Shown here: positions 37,133 to 46,147 of the stretch, one piece after another | Numbering within the stretch: the first letter of the stretch is position 1 | Layout: each line of letters starts with the position of its first letter | Assembly (NCBI RefSeq): GCF_007004135.1 | Contig: NZ_VJMG01000004.1 | Span: 84,312-148,311, forward strand | Reading direction: 5' to 3' | DNA length: 64,000 nucleotides | Source: Affinirhizobium straminoryzae | Lineage (GTDB): Bacteria; Pseudomonadota; Alphaproteobacteria; Rhizobiales; Rhizobiaceae | Position numbers and translations under genes: made by a program | The notes under the pieces: model-generated | Database searches by the model: none | Told to the model about the DNA's origin: nothing | The model's input: only the letters and a program-made list of their open reading frames with translations

Positions 37133-38539
37133 TCAGATGGCCTTCAGCGCCTCTGCCACGCGCGCGCGCCAGGCGGCGTTCTGAACCAGCGCCTCCGGAA
37201 ACAGGCCCGGCAAGGCAAAGAAGGCATCCGGGGATCCGGTCTCGGCTGACAGGCGAGCGGCGGCGCGAAGCTCGTCCGCCCGCGGATCCTCCAGGAGGTC
37301 GGTGGTGCGGATATAGGCGATCCAGAAGGCCGTTGCCTCGGCGAACTCCAGCGCGTGATCCCCCTGCGCCAGCGCATCGACGGTGGCGGCAAAGATCCGC
37401 TGCGGCATCTTCTGGCTGCCATCCATGGCGATCTGCTTGGTCTTGTGGGCGATTGTCGGGTTGCTGAAGCGGGTGATCAGTTCCGCCTGATAGGCCTCGA
37501 GATCGATGCCCGGCACCGGATCGAGTGTGCGGGCGGCGGCGGCCATGTGGCGACGGACCCGCGCGGCATGTTCCGGCACCGCCATCACGTCGCGCACAAA
37601 GGGCAGCCCCTTCACCTGACCGAGATAGGCAAGCATCGAATGGGCGCCATTCAGAAGCCGGAGCTTCATCTTCTCATAGGGCTCGACCGTCTCCACGAAC
37701 AGCGCACCGGCCTTTTCCCAGGCGGGCCGGCCGCAGGCGAAGCGGTCCTCGATCACCCATTGCAGGAAGGGTTCGGTATCGAGCGCCAGCCGGTCCTCGG
37801 CGCCCAGCAGTTCGGCCGCCCGCGACAGCGTCTCCGCGGTGGCGGCCGGCACGATGCGGTCGATCATGGTGCTGGGGAAGGCGCCCTCGGCGGCAATCCA
37901 ATCGGCCAGAGCAGGGTCGCGCCGGGTCGCCATCTCCAGCACGAGCCGCCGTACGACACGACCATTGGTCGGCAGGTTGTCACAGCAGAGAACGGTATAG
38001 GGGGCAAGCCCCGCCGCCCGGCGCCGCGCCAATCCCTCGACCAGAAAGCCGATCGCGCCGATCGGTGCCTGCGGATGGGCAAGATCGGCGGCGATGGCAG
38101 GATGGGTGAGGTCAAGGCCGCCGGTCACGGGATCGAGGCCATAAGCCTTTTCCGTCACCGTCAGCGTCACGATCCGGATGTCGGGGCTTTCGAGGCGGGC
38201 AAGCAGCGCGTCACGCTCATCGGCTGCGGAGATACCGCCGATGACGCAGCCGACGAGGCGCATCTGCGGGCCGCTCGCATCGCGCGCCGTCACGGTGAAC
38301 AGATGGTCCTGCCGGCGCAGATCCTCCACCGCCTGCCGCGAGCGCAGGCTGACCCCGATGATGCCCCAGTCACCAAATTCCTCGGCAAGCGCGAGATCGG
38401 TGTAGACGGCCTGATGGGCGCGGTGAAAGGCACCGAAGCCGAGATGCACGATGCCCGGCTTCAAGCGCTGCCGGTCGAAGCCGGGGGAAAGGACGCCGGC
38501 GGGCAGGGGCGTGGCGGAGGTGAGGGGCTGCATGCTCAT
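37133..38539 (-). CDS. uxuB: Mannitol dehydrogenase family protein, fructuronate reductase
   Basis: NAD-dependent long-chain dehydrogenase of 468 residues. The N-terminal Rossmann part begins GIVHLGFGAFHRAHQAVYTD, followed by TLTVTEKAYGLD and CDNLPTNGRVVR, and the catalytic part has LRLLNGAHSMLAYLGQVKGL and RFSNPTIAHKTKQIA. In an operon with mannonate dehydratase it most likely interconverts fructuronate and mannonate. Mannitol dehydrogenase activity is the alternative in this family. Its ATG overlaps the uxuA stop. Longer frames upstream are shadows of uxuA. Confidence 0.88.
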   Translation of the reverse strand: MSMQPLTSATPLPAGVLSPGFDRQRLKPGIVHLGFGAFHRAHQAVYTDLALAEEFGDWGIIGVSLRSRQAVEDLRRQDHLFTVTARDASGPQMRLVGCVIGGISAADERDALLARLESPDIRIVTLTVTEKAYGLDPVTGGLDLTHPAIAADLAHPQAPIGAIGFLVEGLARRRAAGLAPYTVLCCDNLPTNGRVVRRLVLEMATRRDPALADWIAAEGAFPSTMIDRIVPAATAETLSRAAELLGAEDRLALDTEPFLQWVIEDRFACGRPAWEKAGALFVETVEPYEKMKLRLLNGAHSMLAYLGQVKGLPFVRDVMAVPEHAARVRRHMAAAARTLDPVPGIDLEAYQAELITRFSNPTIAHKTKQIAMDGSQKMPQRIFAATVDALAQGDHALEFAEATAFWIAYIRTTDLLEDPRADELRAAARLSAETGSPDAFFALPGLFPEALVQNAAWRARVAEALKAI

Positions 38540-39762
38540 GACAATCCTGATGCGGTTTGGCCGGTGGCGGCGAGGCCGAAGGTCCGGTGGGAGAGGGCGC
38601 GTTCGATGCCGCGCAGTTCGGCAAGCCCCTTGAGACGGCCGATAGCGGGATAGCCGGGCTGCGCGCCGCGCGTGAGATCGTCGAGAATTTCCTGCCCGTG
38701 GTCGGGGCGCATGGGAATCTGGTGATCGGCGCGGCCTTCCGCCCTGCGCCGGGCCTCCTCGGCCAGCAACTCGGCAATCACCGCCACCATGTCCGTATCG
38801 CCTTCCAGGTGCTCGTCCTCGAAGAAGGAGCAGGGGGTACGCTCTTCCTCGCGGCGCACATTGCGCAGATGCACGAAGTGGATGCGCGAGGCGAACCGGC
38901 GCGCCATGGCCGGCAGATCGTTGTCGGCGCGCGCACCGAGCGAGCCGGTGCAGAAGGTCATGCCATTGGCCGGGTGATCCACCGCCGCCAGCATGTCGGC
39001 ATAATCCTCGGCGGTGGAAAGAATGCGCGGCAGGCCGAGCAGCGCCCATGGCGGATCGTCCGGATGCGCGCAGATGTTGATGCCGGCCTGTTCGGCGACG
39101 GGCACGACCTCGGCCAGGAAATCGAAGAGATTCTGCTTCAGGCGCTGCCGATCGATGCCGGCATAGGTTTCGAGCAGGCCGAGCAGTTGCGGCAGGCTGT
39201 AGCCATCGGCAGAACCCGGCAGGCCGGCGCCGATATTGCGCGACAGGGCGGCCCGACGGTCATCGTCCATGGCGCGGAAACGATCCGCTGCCGCCGCCCG
39301 CGTCTGCGAATCGTAATCGCCTTCGGCGCCGGGGCGCTGTAACAGGTGCAGGTCGAAGGCGGCAAAGTCGATGCGGTCGAAGCGCATTGCCTTGGCGCCA
39401 TGCCGGGCGCTCCAGCGCAGTTCCGTACGCGTCCAGTCGAGGATCGGCATGAAATTGTAGCAAACCGTGCGGATGCCGGCCTCGCCCAGCCGGCGCAGGG
39501 TTTCCTGCCAGTTGGCGATATGGGTCTTCCAGTCGCCGGTCTGCGTCTTGATGCTTTCCGACACCGGCACGCTTTCCACCACGTCCCAGACGAGGCCGGC
39601 GGCGGCGATCTCCGCCTGCCGGCGGGCGATCTCCTCGACCGGCCAGACCGCGCCGGTCGGAATGTGGTGCAGCGCGCTGACGATGCCGACCGCCCCCGCC
39701 TGGGCGGCATCCGTCACGCTCACCCGATCGATCGGGCCAAACCAGCGCCAGGTATGTCTCAT
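38536..39762 (-). CDS. uxuA: Mannonate dehydratase UxuA
   Basis: Dehydrates D-mannonate to 2-keto-3-deoxygluconate in glucuronate breakdown. The protein has 408 residues and starts MRHTWRWFGPIDRVSVTDAA, typical of UxuA. Other landmarks are IRTVCYNFMPILDWTRTEL, NICAHPDDPPWALLGLPRIL, FCTGSLGARADNDL, IHFVHLRNVRREE and YPAIGRLKGLAELRGI. GAGG lies 8 bases before the ATG. It sits between the alcohol dehydrogenase and uxuB genes in the TRAP-containing uronate operon. Confidence 0.93.
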   Translation of the reverse strand: MRHTWRWFGPIDRVSVTDAAQAGAVGIVSALHHIPTGAVWPVEEIARRQAEIAAAGLVWDVVESVPVSESIKTQTGDWKTHIANWQETLRRLGEAGIRTVCYNFMPILDWTRTELRWSARHGAKAMRFDRIDFAAFDLHLLQRPGAEGDYDSQTRAAAADRFRAMDDDRRAALSRNIGAGLPGSADGYSLPQLLGLLETYAGIDRQRLKQNLFDFLAEVVPVAEQAGINICAHPDDPPWALLGLPRILSTAEDYADMLAAVDHPANGMTFCTGSLGARADNDLPAMARRFASRIHFVHLRNVRREEERTPCSFFEDEHLEGDTDMVAVIAELLAEEARRRAEGRADHQIPMRPDHGQEILDDLTRGAQPGYPAIGRLKGLAELRGIERALSHRTFGLAATGQTASGLS

Positions 39763-39772
39763 GTCAAAAACC

Positions 39773-40831
39773 TCAGGAGAGAAAATGCAGTTGAACCTTG
39801 CAGGCGACCATGCGGTCGCCCGCCTGCCGGAAGGCGGCATCCGCCTCTTCCAGCGGAAAGCTGTGGGTGAGAATGGGGCGCACATCGATACGGCGCGTGG
39901 CGATATGGGAAACGGCCTCGGCAAACTCGCTGTCGAAACGCTGCGAGCCGATCATCGTGATCTCCTTGCCGACCAGCGCATTGAGCGGCAGCCGGATGTC
40001 GCCCGTCACGCCCACCTGCACGATGGTGCCGCGCGGGCGAACCGTGGCAATCGCGGACCGCAGCGCCGGCTCGGCCGCAGAACACTCGAAGGCGATATCG
40101 AACTGCCCCTTGTCGGCCTCGTAGGCGGAGAGGAGGTCCGGCCGCTCGGCCACGTTGATGGTGCCGGTCGCCCCCATGGCGGCCGCCCGGGCAAGCGCCG
40201 CATCGGCAAGATCGGTCGCCATGACCTCGGCCGCCCCCGCATGCCGCGCCGCCGCCGCCACCAGCGCGCCGATGGGACCGGAGCCGGTGACGAGGACCCG
40301 CTTTCCGGAGAGATCGCCGGCGCGCGACACTGCATGCAGGCAGACCGCCAGCGGTTCGGCACAGGCCGCCTCCTGCGGGCTGACCAGCGTCCCGGCCGGC
40401 AGGCACTGACGCGCCGGCACCACCATCCAGTCGCGGAACAGCCCCTGCGCATGCGGCAGCCGCATGGCGCTACCCATGAACTGCATGTCGAGGCAATGGA
40501 TGGGAAGATCTTTCGCACAGAACCGGCAGTGACCGCAGGGCTGGCTCGGATTGACGGCCACCAGATCCCCAGGCGCCAGATGCGAGACGCCATCCCCCAG
40601 CGCCACCACATGGCCGGCCGCCTCGTGGCCTGGAATGATCGGCTCGCGCACGCGGATCGGCCCGAAGCCGCCATCCTGATAATAATGGAGATCGGAGCCG
40701 CAGATGCCGCCGGCCGCCATCTTCAGGAGAACCTCCCCCGGACCGGGGGAGGCAAGCGGCATGGTTTCCACGCGAATGTCGCGGACACCGTGAAGCCGCG
40801 CGATACGGGTTTCTGTCGCCATTGCTCCCAT
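39773..40831 (-). CDS. Zinc-binding alcohol dehydrogenase, L-idonate 5-dehydrogenase-like
   Basis: Medium-chain dehydrogenase of 352 residues. The catalytic zinc site is CGSDLHYYQDGG and PGHEAAGHVV, the structural zinc site CGHCRFCAKDLPIHC, and the cofactor loop VLVTGSGPIGALVAAAA. Similarity is to L-idonate/sorbitol-type dehydrogenases, and the operon suggests oxidation of an aldonate or related sugar acid feeding mannonate. Start 40831 gives TGATG coupling with the DctM stop; an ATG three codons later is possible. A longer frame upstream is a shadow of dctM. Confidence 0.85.
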   Translation of the reverse strand: MGAMATETRIARLHGVRDIRVETMPLASPGPGEVLLKMAAGGICGSDLHYYQDGGFGPIRVREPIIPGHEAAGHVVALGDGVSHLAPGDLVAVNPSQPCGHCRFCAKDLPIHCLDMQFMGSAMRLPHAQGLFRDWMVVPARQCLPAGTLVSPQEAACAEPLAVCLHAVSRAGDLSGKRVLVTGSGPIGALVAAAARHAGAAEVMATDLADAALARAAAMGATGTINVAERPDLLSAYEADKGQFDIAFECSAAEPALRSAIATVRPRGTIVQVGVTGDIRLPLNALVGKEITMIGSQRFDSEFAEAVSHIATRRIDVRPILTHSFPLEEADAAFRQAGDRMVACKVQLHFLS

Positions 40832-42237
40832 CAGCGGATCAGCCCCATTTCCTTCGGCAGCCAGAGCGTGATCGACGGCACGAAGGTGATGAGCAGCAAG
40901 GCGACGAAAAGCGGCACAAGCCAGGGCAGGATTGCCATGGTCGTCCGCTCCACCGAAAGCCGCGCCACGCGCGACAACACGAACAGCACCATGCCGAGCG
41001 GCGGATGCAGCAGCCCGATCATCAGGTTCAGCGTCATGATCAGCCCGAAATGCACGGGATCGATGCCGAATTTCAGCACCAGCGGCAGCAGGATCGGCAC
41101 GAGAATGCTGATCGCGGCAATCGTATCGAGGAAGCAGCCGACGAACAGCATCAGGAGGTTCACCAAAAGCAGGAAGACCCATTTGTTGGTGGTGATGCTG
41201 AGGATGGCATCGGACAGCAGCTGCGCCGCCTGACTGACGGTGAGCAGCCAGGCAAAGATGGAGGCGGCCGTCACGATGAACAGGACCGAGGCCGTCGTCT
41301 CGATGGTGTCGAAGGTCGAGCGGGCAAGGCTCGCAAACGTCATGGTCCGGTAGCGGACAAGCCCGAGGAACAGCGACCAGAGCACGGCTGCGACCGCCGC
41401 TTCCGTCGGCGTGAACCAGCCCATGGTCATGCCGCCGATCAGGATCACCGGCGTCATCAGCGCCATCACGGCCGAGAAATCGAAGTGCCAGTCGAGCGCG
41501 AGAAGCGCAAGAAGCGCAAGACCGACCGCGATATTCATCGAAAGCCCTGCCGCCATCAGAAGATAGACGGCGAGCGGAAAGGAGAGGACGACCACGACCT
41601 CCAGCCCGGCGGACAACAGCCGACGGCGCTCGAAAGGCGCATCCGAGCCCCAGCCGCGACGATAGGCAAACAACACCACCGTCAGCATCATCAGCGCCGT
41701 CATCACGATGCCGGGCAGAATCCCGGCCATGAACAGGGCGCCGATCGAGACATTGGCCATCATGCCGTAGATCACGAAGGGCAGGCTCGGCGGAAAGATC
41801 GGCCCGAGCGTCGCCGAGGCGGCCGTGACACCGACGGCCGCATCCACCGGATAGCCATGATCCTTCATGGCCTTGATCTCGATGGTGCCGATGCCGGCCG
41901 CATCGGCGAGCGCCGTGCCGGACATGCCGGAAAAGATCACCGAGCCGATGATGTTGACCTGCGCGAGGCCGCCCTTCATCCAGCCGACAAGGGCAACGGC
42001 GAAGGCATAGATGCGGCCCGTCACCCCGGCCGTGTTCATCAGATTGCCGGCCAGGATGAAGAAGGGAACCGCCAGCAGCGGAAAGCTTTCGACACCGGCG
42101 ATCATGCGCTGGGCAGCGATGATGTCGGGTGCCACGCCATAGAAGACCAGGTAAAGCAGCGAGGCGACCGCCATGGCAATCGCCACGGGAACGCCGACCA
42201 GCATGAAGGCCAGGAAGGATCCGACAAGCAGCAGCAT
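40831..42237 (-). CDS. dctM: TRAP transporter large permease DctM/SiaM type
   Basis: Sodium-coupled membrane subunit of 468 residues with about 12 transmembrane segments. Family landmarks are FPLLAVPFFILAGNLMNTAG, FSGMSGTALADAAGIGTIEI, LGPIFPPSLPFVIYGMMANV and FLDTIAAISILVPILLP. It partners with the DctQ small subunit encoded three bases upstream and the DctP binding protein. A 60-70 residue cytoplasmic or extra segment around residues 195-270 makes it slightly longer than the usual 425-430. Confidence 0.92.
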   Translation of the reverse strand: MLLLVGSFLAFMLVGVPVAIAMAVASLLYLVFYGVAPDIIAAQRMIAGVESFPLLAVPFFILAGNLMNTAGVTGRIYAFAVALVGWMKGGLAQVNIIGSVIFSGMSGTALADAAGIGTIEIKAMKDHGYPVDAAVGVTAASATLGPIFPPSLPFVIYGMMANVSIGALFMAGILPGIVMTALMMLTVVLFAYRRGWGSDAPFERRRLLSAGLEVVVVLSFPLAVYLLMAAGLSMNIAVGLALLALLALDWHFDFSAVMALMTPVILIGGMTMGWFTPTEAAVAAVLWSLFLGLVRYRTMTFASLARSTFDTIETTASVLFIVTAASIFAWLLTVSQAAQLLSDAILSITTNKWVFLLLVNLLMLFVGCFLDTIAAISILVPILLPLVLKFGIDPVHFGLIMTLNLMIGLLHPPLGMVLFVLSRVARLSVERTTMAILPWLVPLFVALLLITFVPSITLWLPKEMGLIR

Positions 42238-42240
42238 GGC

Positions 42241-42813
42241 TCAATCCTCCTGCGGCAGGAAGGCGTCCGGCCGTTCCAGCACCGAGTAGCCGCGGCGCTG
42301 GTTCTCGACGAACACCTGCACGGACCTCACCAGCATCAGCACGAAGCCGGCCATCACGCTGTAGAAGACGACGCTGCGCGGCAGATCGACGGTGACCATG
42401 CGCTCATCGGCAACGATCGAGACATAACGCCACATCAGCCAGCAGGCATAGGCGAAGAAGGCGATGCGCACGAGATCGACCATGATCGACAACCCGCGTG
42501 CAAACGTCTTCGGCAGGTAATGATAGAGCACGTCCACCTGGATATGGCGGGAGATGCGCACGCACATCACCGAGCCGATGAAGACGACGCCGATCAGGCA
42601 GTTGATGGCGATCTCCTCTGTCCAGGCATAGGAATTGTTCAGCACATAGCGGGTGAAGAACTGCAGGAAGACGCAGGCCGTCATGATCCAGAAGATGGCC
42701 AGCGCCACCCAATCCTCGACGGCATAGCCCGAAATATCAGCCGCCGGCGCAGCGTCCTCGAAGGAATGCGCCAGCTCCTCCGCCGTGACCGGCGTGTGAA
42801 CCTCATTGGTCAT
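42241..42813 (-). CDS. dctQ: TRAP transporter small permease DctQ type
   Basis: Small membrane subunit of 190 residues with four predicted membrane segments. YAWTEEIAINCLIGVVFIGS is typical of the DctQ family (W-TEE motif), as are VRISRHIQVDVLY and the C-terminal hydrophobic helix. The ATG at 42813 has only a weak ribosome site. It lies between dctP and dctM. Confidence 0.88.
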   Translation of the reverse strand: MTNEVHTPVTAEELAHSFEDAAPAADISGYAVEDWVALAIFWIMTACVFLQFFTRYVLNNSYAWTEEIAINCLIGVVFIGSVMCVRISRHIQVDVLYHYLPKTFARGLSIMVDLVRIAFFAYACWLMWRYVSIVADERMVTVDLPRSVVFYSVMAGFVLMLVRSVQVFVENQRRGYSVLERPDAFLPQED

Positions 42814-42849
42814 GATCAAATTCCGGCAAATGGGAAATCGAAGGGAAAT

Positions 42850-42880
42850 GCGTGCCGGCACGTGGCAGCGGCCGGCACGC
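42850..42880 (-). other. Intercistronic hairpin after dctP
   Basis: Perfect 10-bp stem GCGTGCCGGC / GCCGGCACGC with an 11-base loop, 5 bases beyond the dctP stop. No T tract. Same placement as hairpins after the other three binding-protein genes. Confidence 0.6.
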
Positions 42881-42885
42881 ACGGC

Positions 42886-43860
42886 TCACTTGATGGCGCG
42901 GATCGCTTCCCAATCCTCCTGCTTGTAGCCGAAATCCTTCAGCGCAACCTTTTCGCGGACATTGGCCTCGAAATCGGCCTTGTCGACCTCGGTCACCGAG
43001 ATGCCCTTCTCCTTGAAGGTGGCAACCAGCCCCTTCTCACGCTCCTCGATGATCTTCGTGCTGCGCTCGGCCGCCTCCTGCGTCACCTGCGTGAAGATCG
43101 CCTTGTCCTCGTCGGAAAGTTTTGCCCAGAGCGACTTGGAGACCAGCGTGTTCAGATGATCGACGATGTGGCCGGTCAGCACGATGTGCTTCTGAACCTC
43201 GTAGAACTTCTTGGCCTCGATGGTGGTGAGCGGGTTTTCCTGGGCCTCGACCGTGCCGTTCTGCAGCGCCAGATAGACCTCGGCAAAGGCGATCGGCGTG
43301 GTGTTGGCACCGCAGGCGCGCGGCATGGCGAGATAGGCCGGCACGTCGGGCACGCGCATCTTCAGCCCGGCCAGATCGGCGCACTTGCTGATCGGCCGGT
43401 TCGAGGTGGTGTGGCGCGTGCCATAATAGGTGACCGCGGTGATGTGATTGCCGGAGGCCTTTTCGTAACCTGCGGCCAGCCGCTTGAACACATCGCTCTT
43501 GGTATAGGCGATCAGATGCTCGGGGCTGCGGAAGGTATAGGGGTAATAGGTGACGCCGATCGGCGCATATTCACGCGCGGCGAAGCTGGAGCCCGAGATG
43601 ATCAGGTCCACCGTGCCGAGCTTCAGGCCCTGGTTGAGATCGGCCTCCTTGCCGAGCTGCGACGCGGGAAACACGTCGATCTTGTAGCGACCATTGGTGC
43701 GCTTTTCGATTTCCTTGGCCGCCCAGACCGATTCCGTGTGGAACGGCTCGGATGTCTCATAGACATGCGCCCATTTCAGCGCCGTCTGGGCCTGCGCACC
43801 AAACGCGGATGCCAGGATGACGGCGGTTGCCCCCAATGCTGCTGTCAGACTGAACTTCAT
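42886..43860 (-). CDS. dctP: TRAP transporter solute-binding protein DctP type
   Basis: Periplasmic binding protein of 324 residues. Signal peptide MKFSLTAALGATAVILASAF ends near AQA. The mature chain shows LKWAHVYETSEPFHTESVWA, GLKMRVPDVPAYLAMPRACG with the conserved Arg that binds the carboxylate, and EVYLALQNGTVEAQENPLTT. GGGAGGAG lies 6 bases before the ATG at 43860; a GTG just upstream is possible. Neighbouring uronate enzymes suggest a hexuronate or aldonate ligand. Confidence 0.9.
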   Translation of the reverse strand: MKFSLTAALGATAVILASAFGAQAQTALKWAHVYETSEPFHTESVWAAKEIEKRTNGRYKIDVFPASQLGKEADLNQGLKLGTVDLIISGSSFAAREYAPIGVTYYPYTFRSPEHLIAYTKSDVFKRLAAGYEKASGNHITAVTYYGTRHTTSNRPISKCADLAGLKMRVPDVPAYLAMPRACGANTTPIAFAEVYLALQNGTVEAQENPLTTIEAKKFYEVQKHIVLTGHIVDHLNTLVSKSLWAKLSDEDKAIFTQVTQEAAERSTKIIEEREKGLVATFKEKGISVTEVDKADFEANVREKVALKDFGYKQEDWEAIRAIK

Positions 43861-43896
43861 CACTCTCTCCTCCCATGGTGATGTCGTGCGGACGGT

Positions 43897-44643
43897 CTAG
43901 CCGCCCCCGGCGCGCCTCCATGCGGCCGGTATAGAACTGTCGACGGTTTCCTCCTCGAAACTCTTCGACAGACGGATCTGTGATTGGTCGAGATGCGCGC
44001 GCATCGCGGCACGCGCGGCGGCCGGATCATGTGCGGCAATCGCATCGCGGATCGCCCGGTGCTCTTCCATCGCGGCGCGCCAGGTGTCGCCGTTCTCGAA
44101 ATAGCTGGCCAGCTTTTCGAAATAGGGGGTCATGCGCATGTCGTGGATGTCGCCGATGAAACGGTTCAGCGTGGCGTTGGCGATGATGCTCGACACGATC
44201 ACATGGAAGCCCCGGTCGAGCGCAAGGGCCTCGCGACGATCCTCCAGCGCCGCCGCCATCGCGGCCAGATTGGCATCGAGCGCCGCCACGTGGTCCGGCT
44301 GGGCAAGCCGTGCGGCCTCTTCCGCCACGGCGCATTCCACCACGGCACGGGCGCGCAGCAGTTCGAAGGGGCCTTCGAAATCATCCGGCGGCACGTCGAG
44401 ACCGATCCGCTTGCGCGGATTGACATAGATGCCCGACCCCATGCGGATATCGATGAAGCCTTCCACCTCGAGAACGATCAGCGCCTCACGCACCGTCGGC
44501 CGCGATACGCCCAGCATTTGCGCAAGCTCCCGTTCGGCCGGCAGGCGCGAGCCTTCGGCAAGCTCGCCGCTCTCGATCAGGCTTCGCATCTGGTCCGCCA
44601 CCTGCCGATACAGGCGGCGCGACTCCACGGCAGAGAAGATCAT
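43897..44643 (-). CDS. GntR/FadR family regulator, UxuR/ExuR-like
   Basis: Regulator of 248 residues. The winged helix covers about 10-75 (LYRQVADQMRSLIESGELAE, RLPAERELAQMLGVSRPTVR), and the C-terminal FCD domain has the metal/ligand-binding His residues in RGFHVIVS and EEHRAIRDAI. AAGGGA precedes the ATG. It is the promoter-proximal gene of the TRAP-uronate operon. A FadR-type site TGGTCATACCA lies 52 bases upstream, so it probably represses its own operon until a uronate-derived effector binds. Confidence 0.9.
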   Translation of the reverse strand: MIFSAVESRRLYRQVADQMRSLIESGELAEGSRLPAERELAQMLGVSRPTVREALIVLEVEGFIDIRMGSGIYVNPRKRIGLDVPPDDFEGPFELLRARAVVECAVAEEAARLAQPDHVAALDANLAAMAAALEDRREALALDRGFHVIVSSIIANATLNRFIGDIHDMRMTPYFEKLASYFENGDTWRAAMEEHRAIRDAIAAHDPAAARAAMRAHLDQSQIRLSKSFEEETVDSSIPAAWRRAGGG

Positions 44644-44695
44644 GGTCCCTTTGATCCCGCACGCAATCGACCGGCCAAGACATCAGGTGGCCAAG

Positions 44696-44744
44696 TGGTC
44701 ATACCAATATACGTGTTGTAGGCCAGCCGGTGGTTTTCTGTCAA
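44696..44744 (-). promoter_or_regulatory. Promoter and GntR operator of uronate operon
   Basis: Minus strand: TTGACA (44744-44739), 18-base spacer, TACAAC (44720-44715). The symmetric TGGT-CAT-ACCA (44696-44706), the classic FadR/GntR half-site arrangement, begins about 9 bases after the -10 box, over the expected start point. Confidence 0.65.
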
Positions 44745-44821
44745 GCGATCATGAAACTTGAAATGGCGCGTCAGCCACGGCGCTCATGAAAGAGCCTATC
44801 ACCCACGGCAAGTCGCAGGCG

Positions 44822-45280
44822 TCATGAAGGTGGGCGCGGCAGCATCCGGACACCCGCCACAGTCGTCAGGCGCGTGAGGAGACGCGCCACCTCGCGTTCA
44901 CCGAGGCGTTCGGATCCGACCTTACGGCCCTCGCCGGTGACGCGACGAAACAGCGGACCCCGCGCAATGCGGGCAAAAGACAGCCAGCTTTCAACCGCAT
45001 GAACGGGGCAGCTGGCATCAGATGCCGTGCGGGCGATCTCCACGCGGCGCAGGCCTCGTCTGTCCAGAAGCGTGACTTGCAACCCGCGGTCACGCGCCTC
45101 GATCCAGCCCCGGCCGTCACGCGTCTGGTCCCGTCCCGCATCAAGTCCCACCACCTCGCCACCCGTGAAGCCGCCAGCAAAGACCAGCGATAGCATGGCG
45201 CGATCACGCAGACCGCGCAGCGTGCCGCGGTCCAGCGCCTCCAGCATCGCCAGGAAATCATCGGGGTGCATGACCGCCAT
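44822..45280 (-). pseudogene. Degenerate tyrosine recombinase fragment
   Basis: Frame of 152 residues resembling the start of a phage-type integrase catalytic domain: RGTLRGLRDRAMLSLVFAGG is the usual helix, but the following box reads FTGGEVVGLD where integrases have an Arg (RRSEL-like), so the first catalytic Arg is missing. It stops before any His-x-x-Arg box or Tyr nucleophile could appear. A strong GGGGGGAG ribosome site lies 4 bases before the ATG and it follows marR by 42 bases, so it may still be expressed. No attachment sites were seen. Confidence 0.6.
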
Positions 45281-45322
45281 TCCGCTCCCCCCTGATCGTG
45301 CCGCAGCACCGCGCTCGCCGCT

Positions 45323-45826
45323 TCAGCCGTCTTCCGTCCGCTCGTCTGCCCAGACCAGCGCCAGCAGGCGGCGCAGTTCCGCCCGCTCGCCGGCCGACAG
45401 GCGTGCGAGAATACGATCCTCATGCGCCTGCACCAGGCTCAGCCAGTGCCGCGCAGCCTCGATGCCCTCCGGCGTCGGATAGAGGCGCTGGAGGCGCTGA
45501 TCCGCCGGGTCGTCGCGACGGGTAAACAGGCCGCGCGATTCGAGCGCCTGCAGGAGACCGACAATGTTGGCGCGCTTGATCGCCAGGATACGGCAGATGT
45601 CGGCCGATGTCCGGCCCGGCTGCTCGACGATCGAGACCAGAACGCTCATGGTGATCGGACGCGCATCCACGGCTTCCAGCGCCGCCACTGCGCCATTCAT
45701 GTCATAGACGGAGGCACGGCGCAGGTGATAGCCGACCAGCTGGCTCAGCGTCTGGCGGATATCCTCCAGAGCGGCCTTCGTATCCGGCACCAGCGCGCGC
45801 TTCGGCCGCGAAGTTGTCTCGTCCAT
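45323..45826 (-). CDS. MarR family regulator
   Basis: Regulator of 167 residues. The winged helix lies about residues 60-125, with DARPITMSVLVSIVEQPGRT, SADICRILAIKRANIVGLLQ and ESRGLFTRRDDPADQRLQRL, the wing being DPADQR. The ATG at 45826 has AGGAG 5 bases upstream; 12 upstream residues were rejected. It is divergent from the hydroxycinnamoyl-CoA hydratase-lyase gene, an arrangement known for CoA-thioester-responsive MarR repressors of ferulate or coumarate catabolism. Its own -10 box overlaps a perfect palindrome. Confidence 0.87.
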   Translation of the reverse strand: MDETTSRPKRALVPDTKAALEDIRQTLSQLVGYHLRRASVYDMNGAVAALEAVDARPITMSVLVSIVEQPGRTSADICRILAIKRANIVGLLQALESRGLFTRRDDPADQRLQRLYPTPEGIEAARHWLSLVQAHEDRILARLSAGERAELRRLLALVWADERTEDG

Positions 45827-45858
45827 CGTTTCTCCTCTTGACGCCGCTTCCCTACTCG

Positions 45859-45887
45859 ACAATATTGTTATGCAACATAGCAGTCAA
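45859..45887 (-). promoter_or_regulatory. marR promoter with overlapping palindrome
   Basis: Minus strand: TTGACT (45887-45882), 17-base spacer, TATTGT (45864-45859). The perfect palindrome ACAATATTGT (45859-45868) covers the -10 box, and TGTTATGCAACA next to it has TGTT/AACA arms. Fits autorepression by MarR. Confidence 0.6.
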
Positions 45888-46147
45888 TCGACGCGGCGAC
45901 CGATATGGCAGCTGCGTCGGGCGACCCGAGCCTGGGGAGGAGCGGCACGCATAGCGAGACCTATGTCTCACGGGATGGAATGGATTTTCAAGGATCGCCG
46001 GCGGATCGATCGCAGCTTTTGCGTGCCACATCGTTACCGCCCTTCGGTCCGTCTTAAACAGGGCCGCGCTTCTTTGCCGGCGGCCCGGGCATCCGCTGCA
46101 AGAAAAGCGATGCCTTGCAACCGAACAGATGACCAAGGAACACGACA
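45888..46147. other. Divergent marR-ech intergenic region
   Basis: No gene seen. It includes the inverted repeat GAGAC-CTAT-GTCTC (45956-45969), which might be a second regulator site for the ech promoter. A clear ech promoter was not identified; AAGGA about 8 bases before 46148 is the ech ribosome site. Confidence 0.4.

Noticed and set aside
38540..39049. N-terminal extension of the UxuB frame
   Set aside because: Shadow of uxuA; the family start and ATGA overlap place the gene start at 38539.
40832..42244. Long N-terminal extension of the zinc alcohol dehydrogenase frame
   Set aside because: The extra part is an alternative-frame shadow of dctM; the dehydrogenase begins at 40831 with TGATG coupling.
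40822..43881. 1019-residue open frame on the plus strand
   Set aside because: Antisense shadow of the dctM-dctQ-dctP genes; His/Arg/Asp-rich low-complexity composition and no domain.
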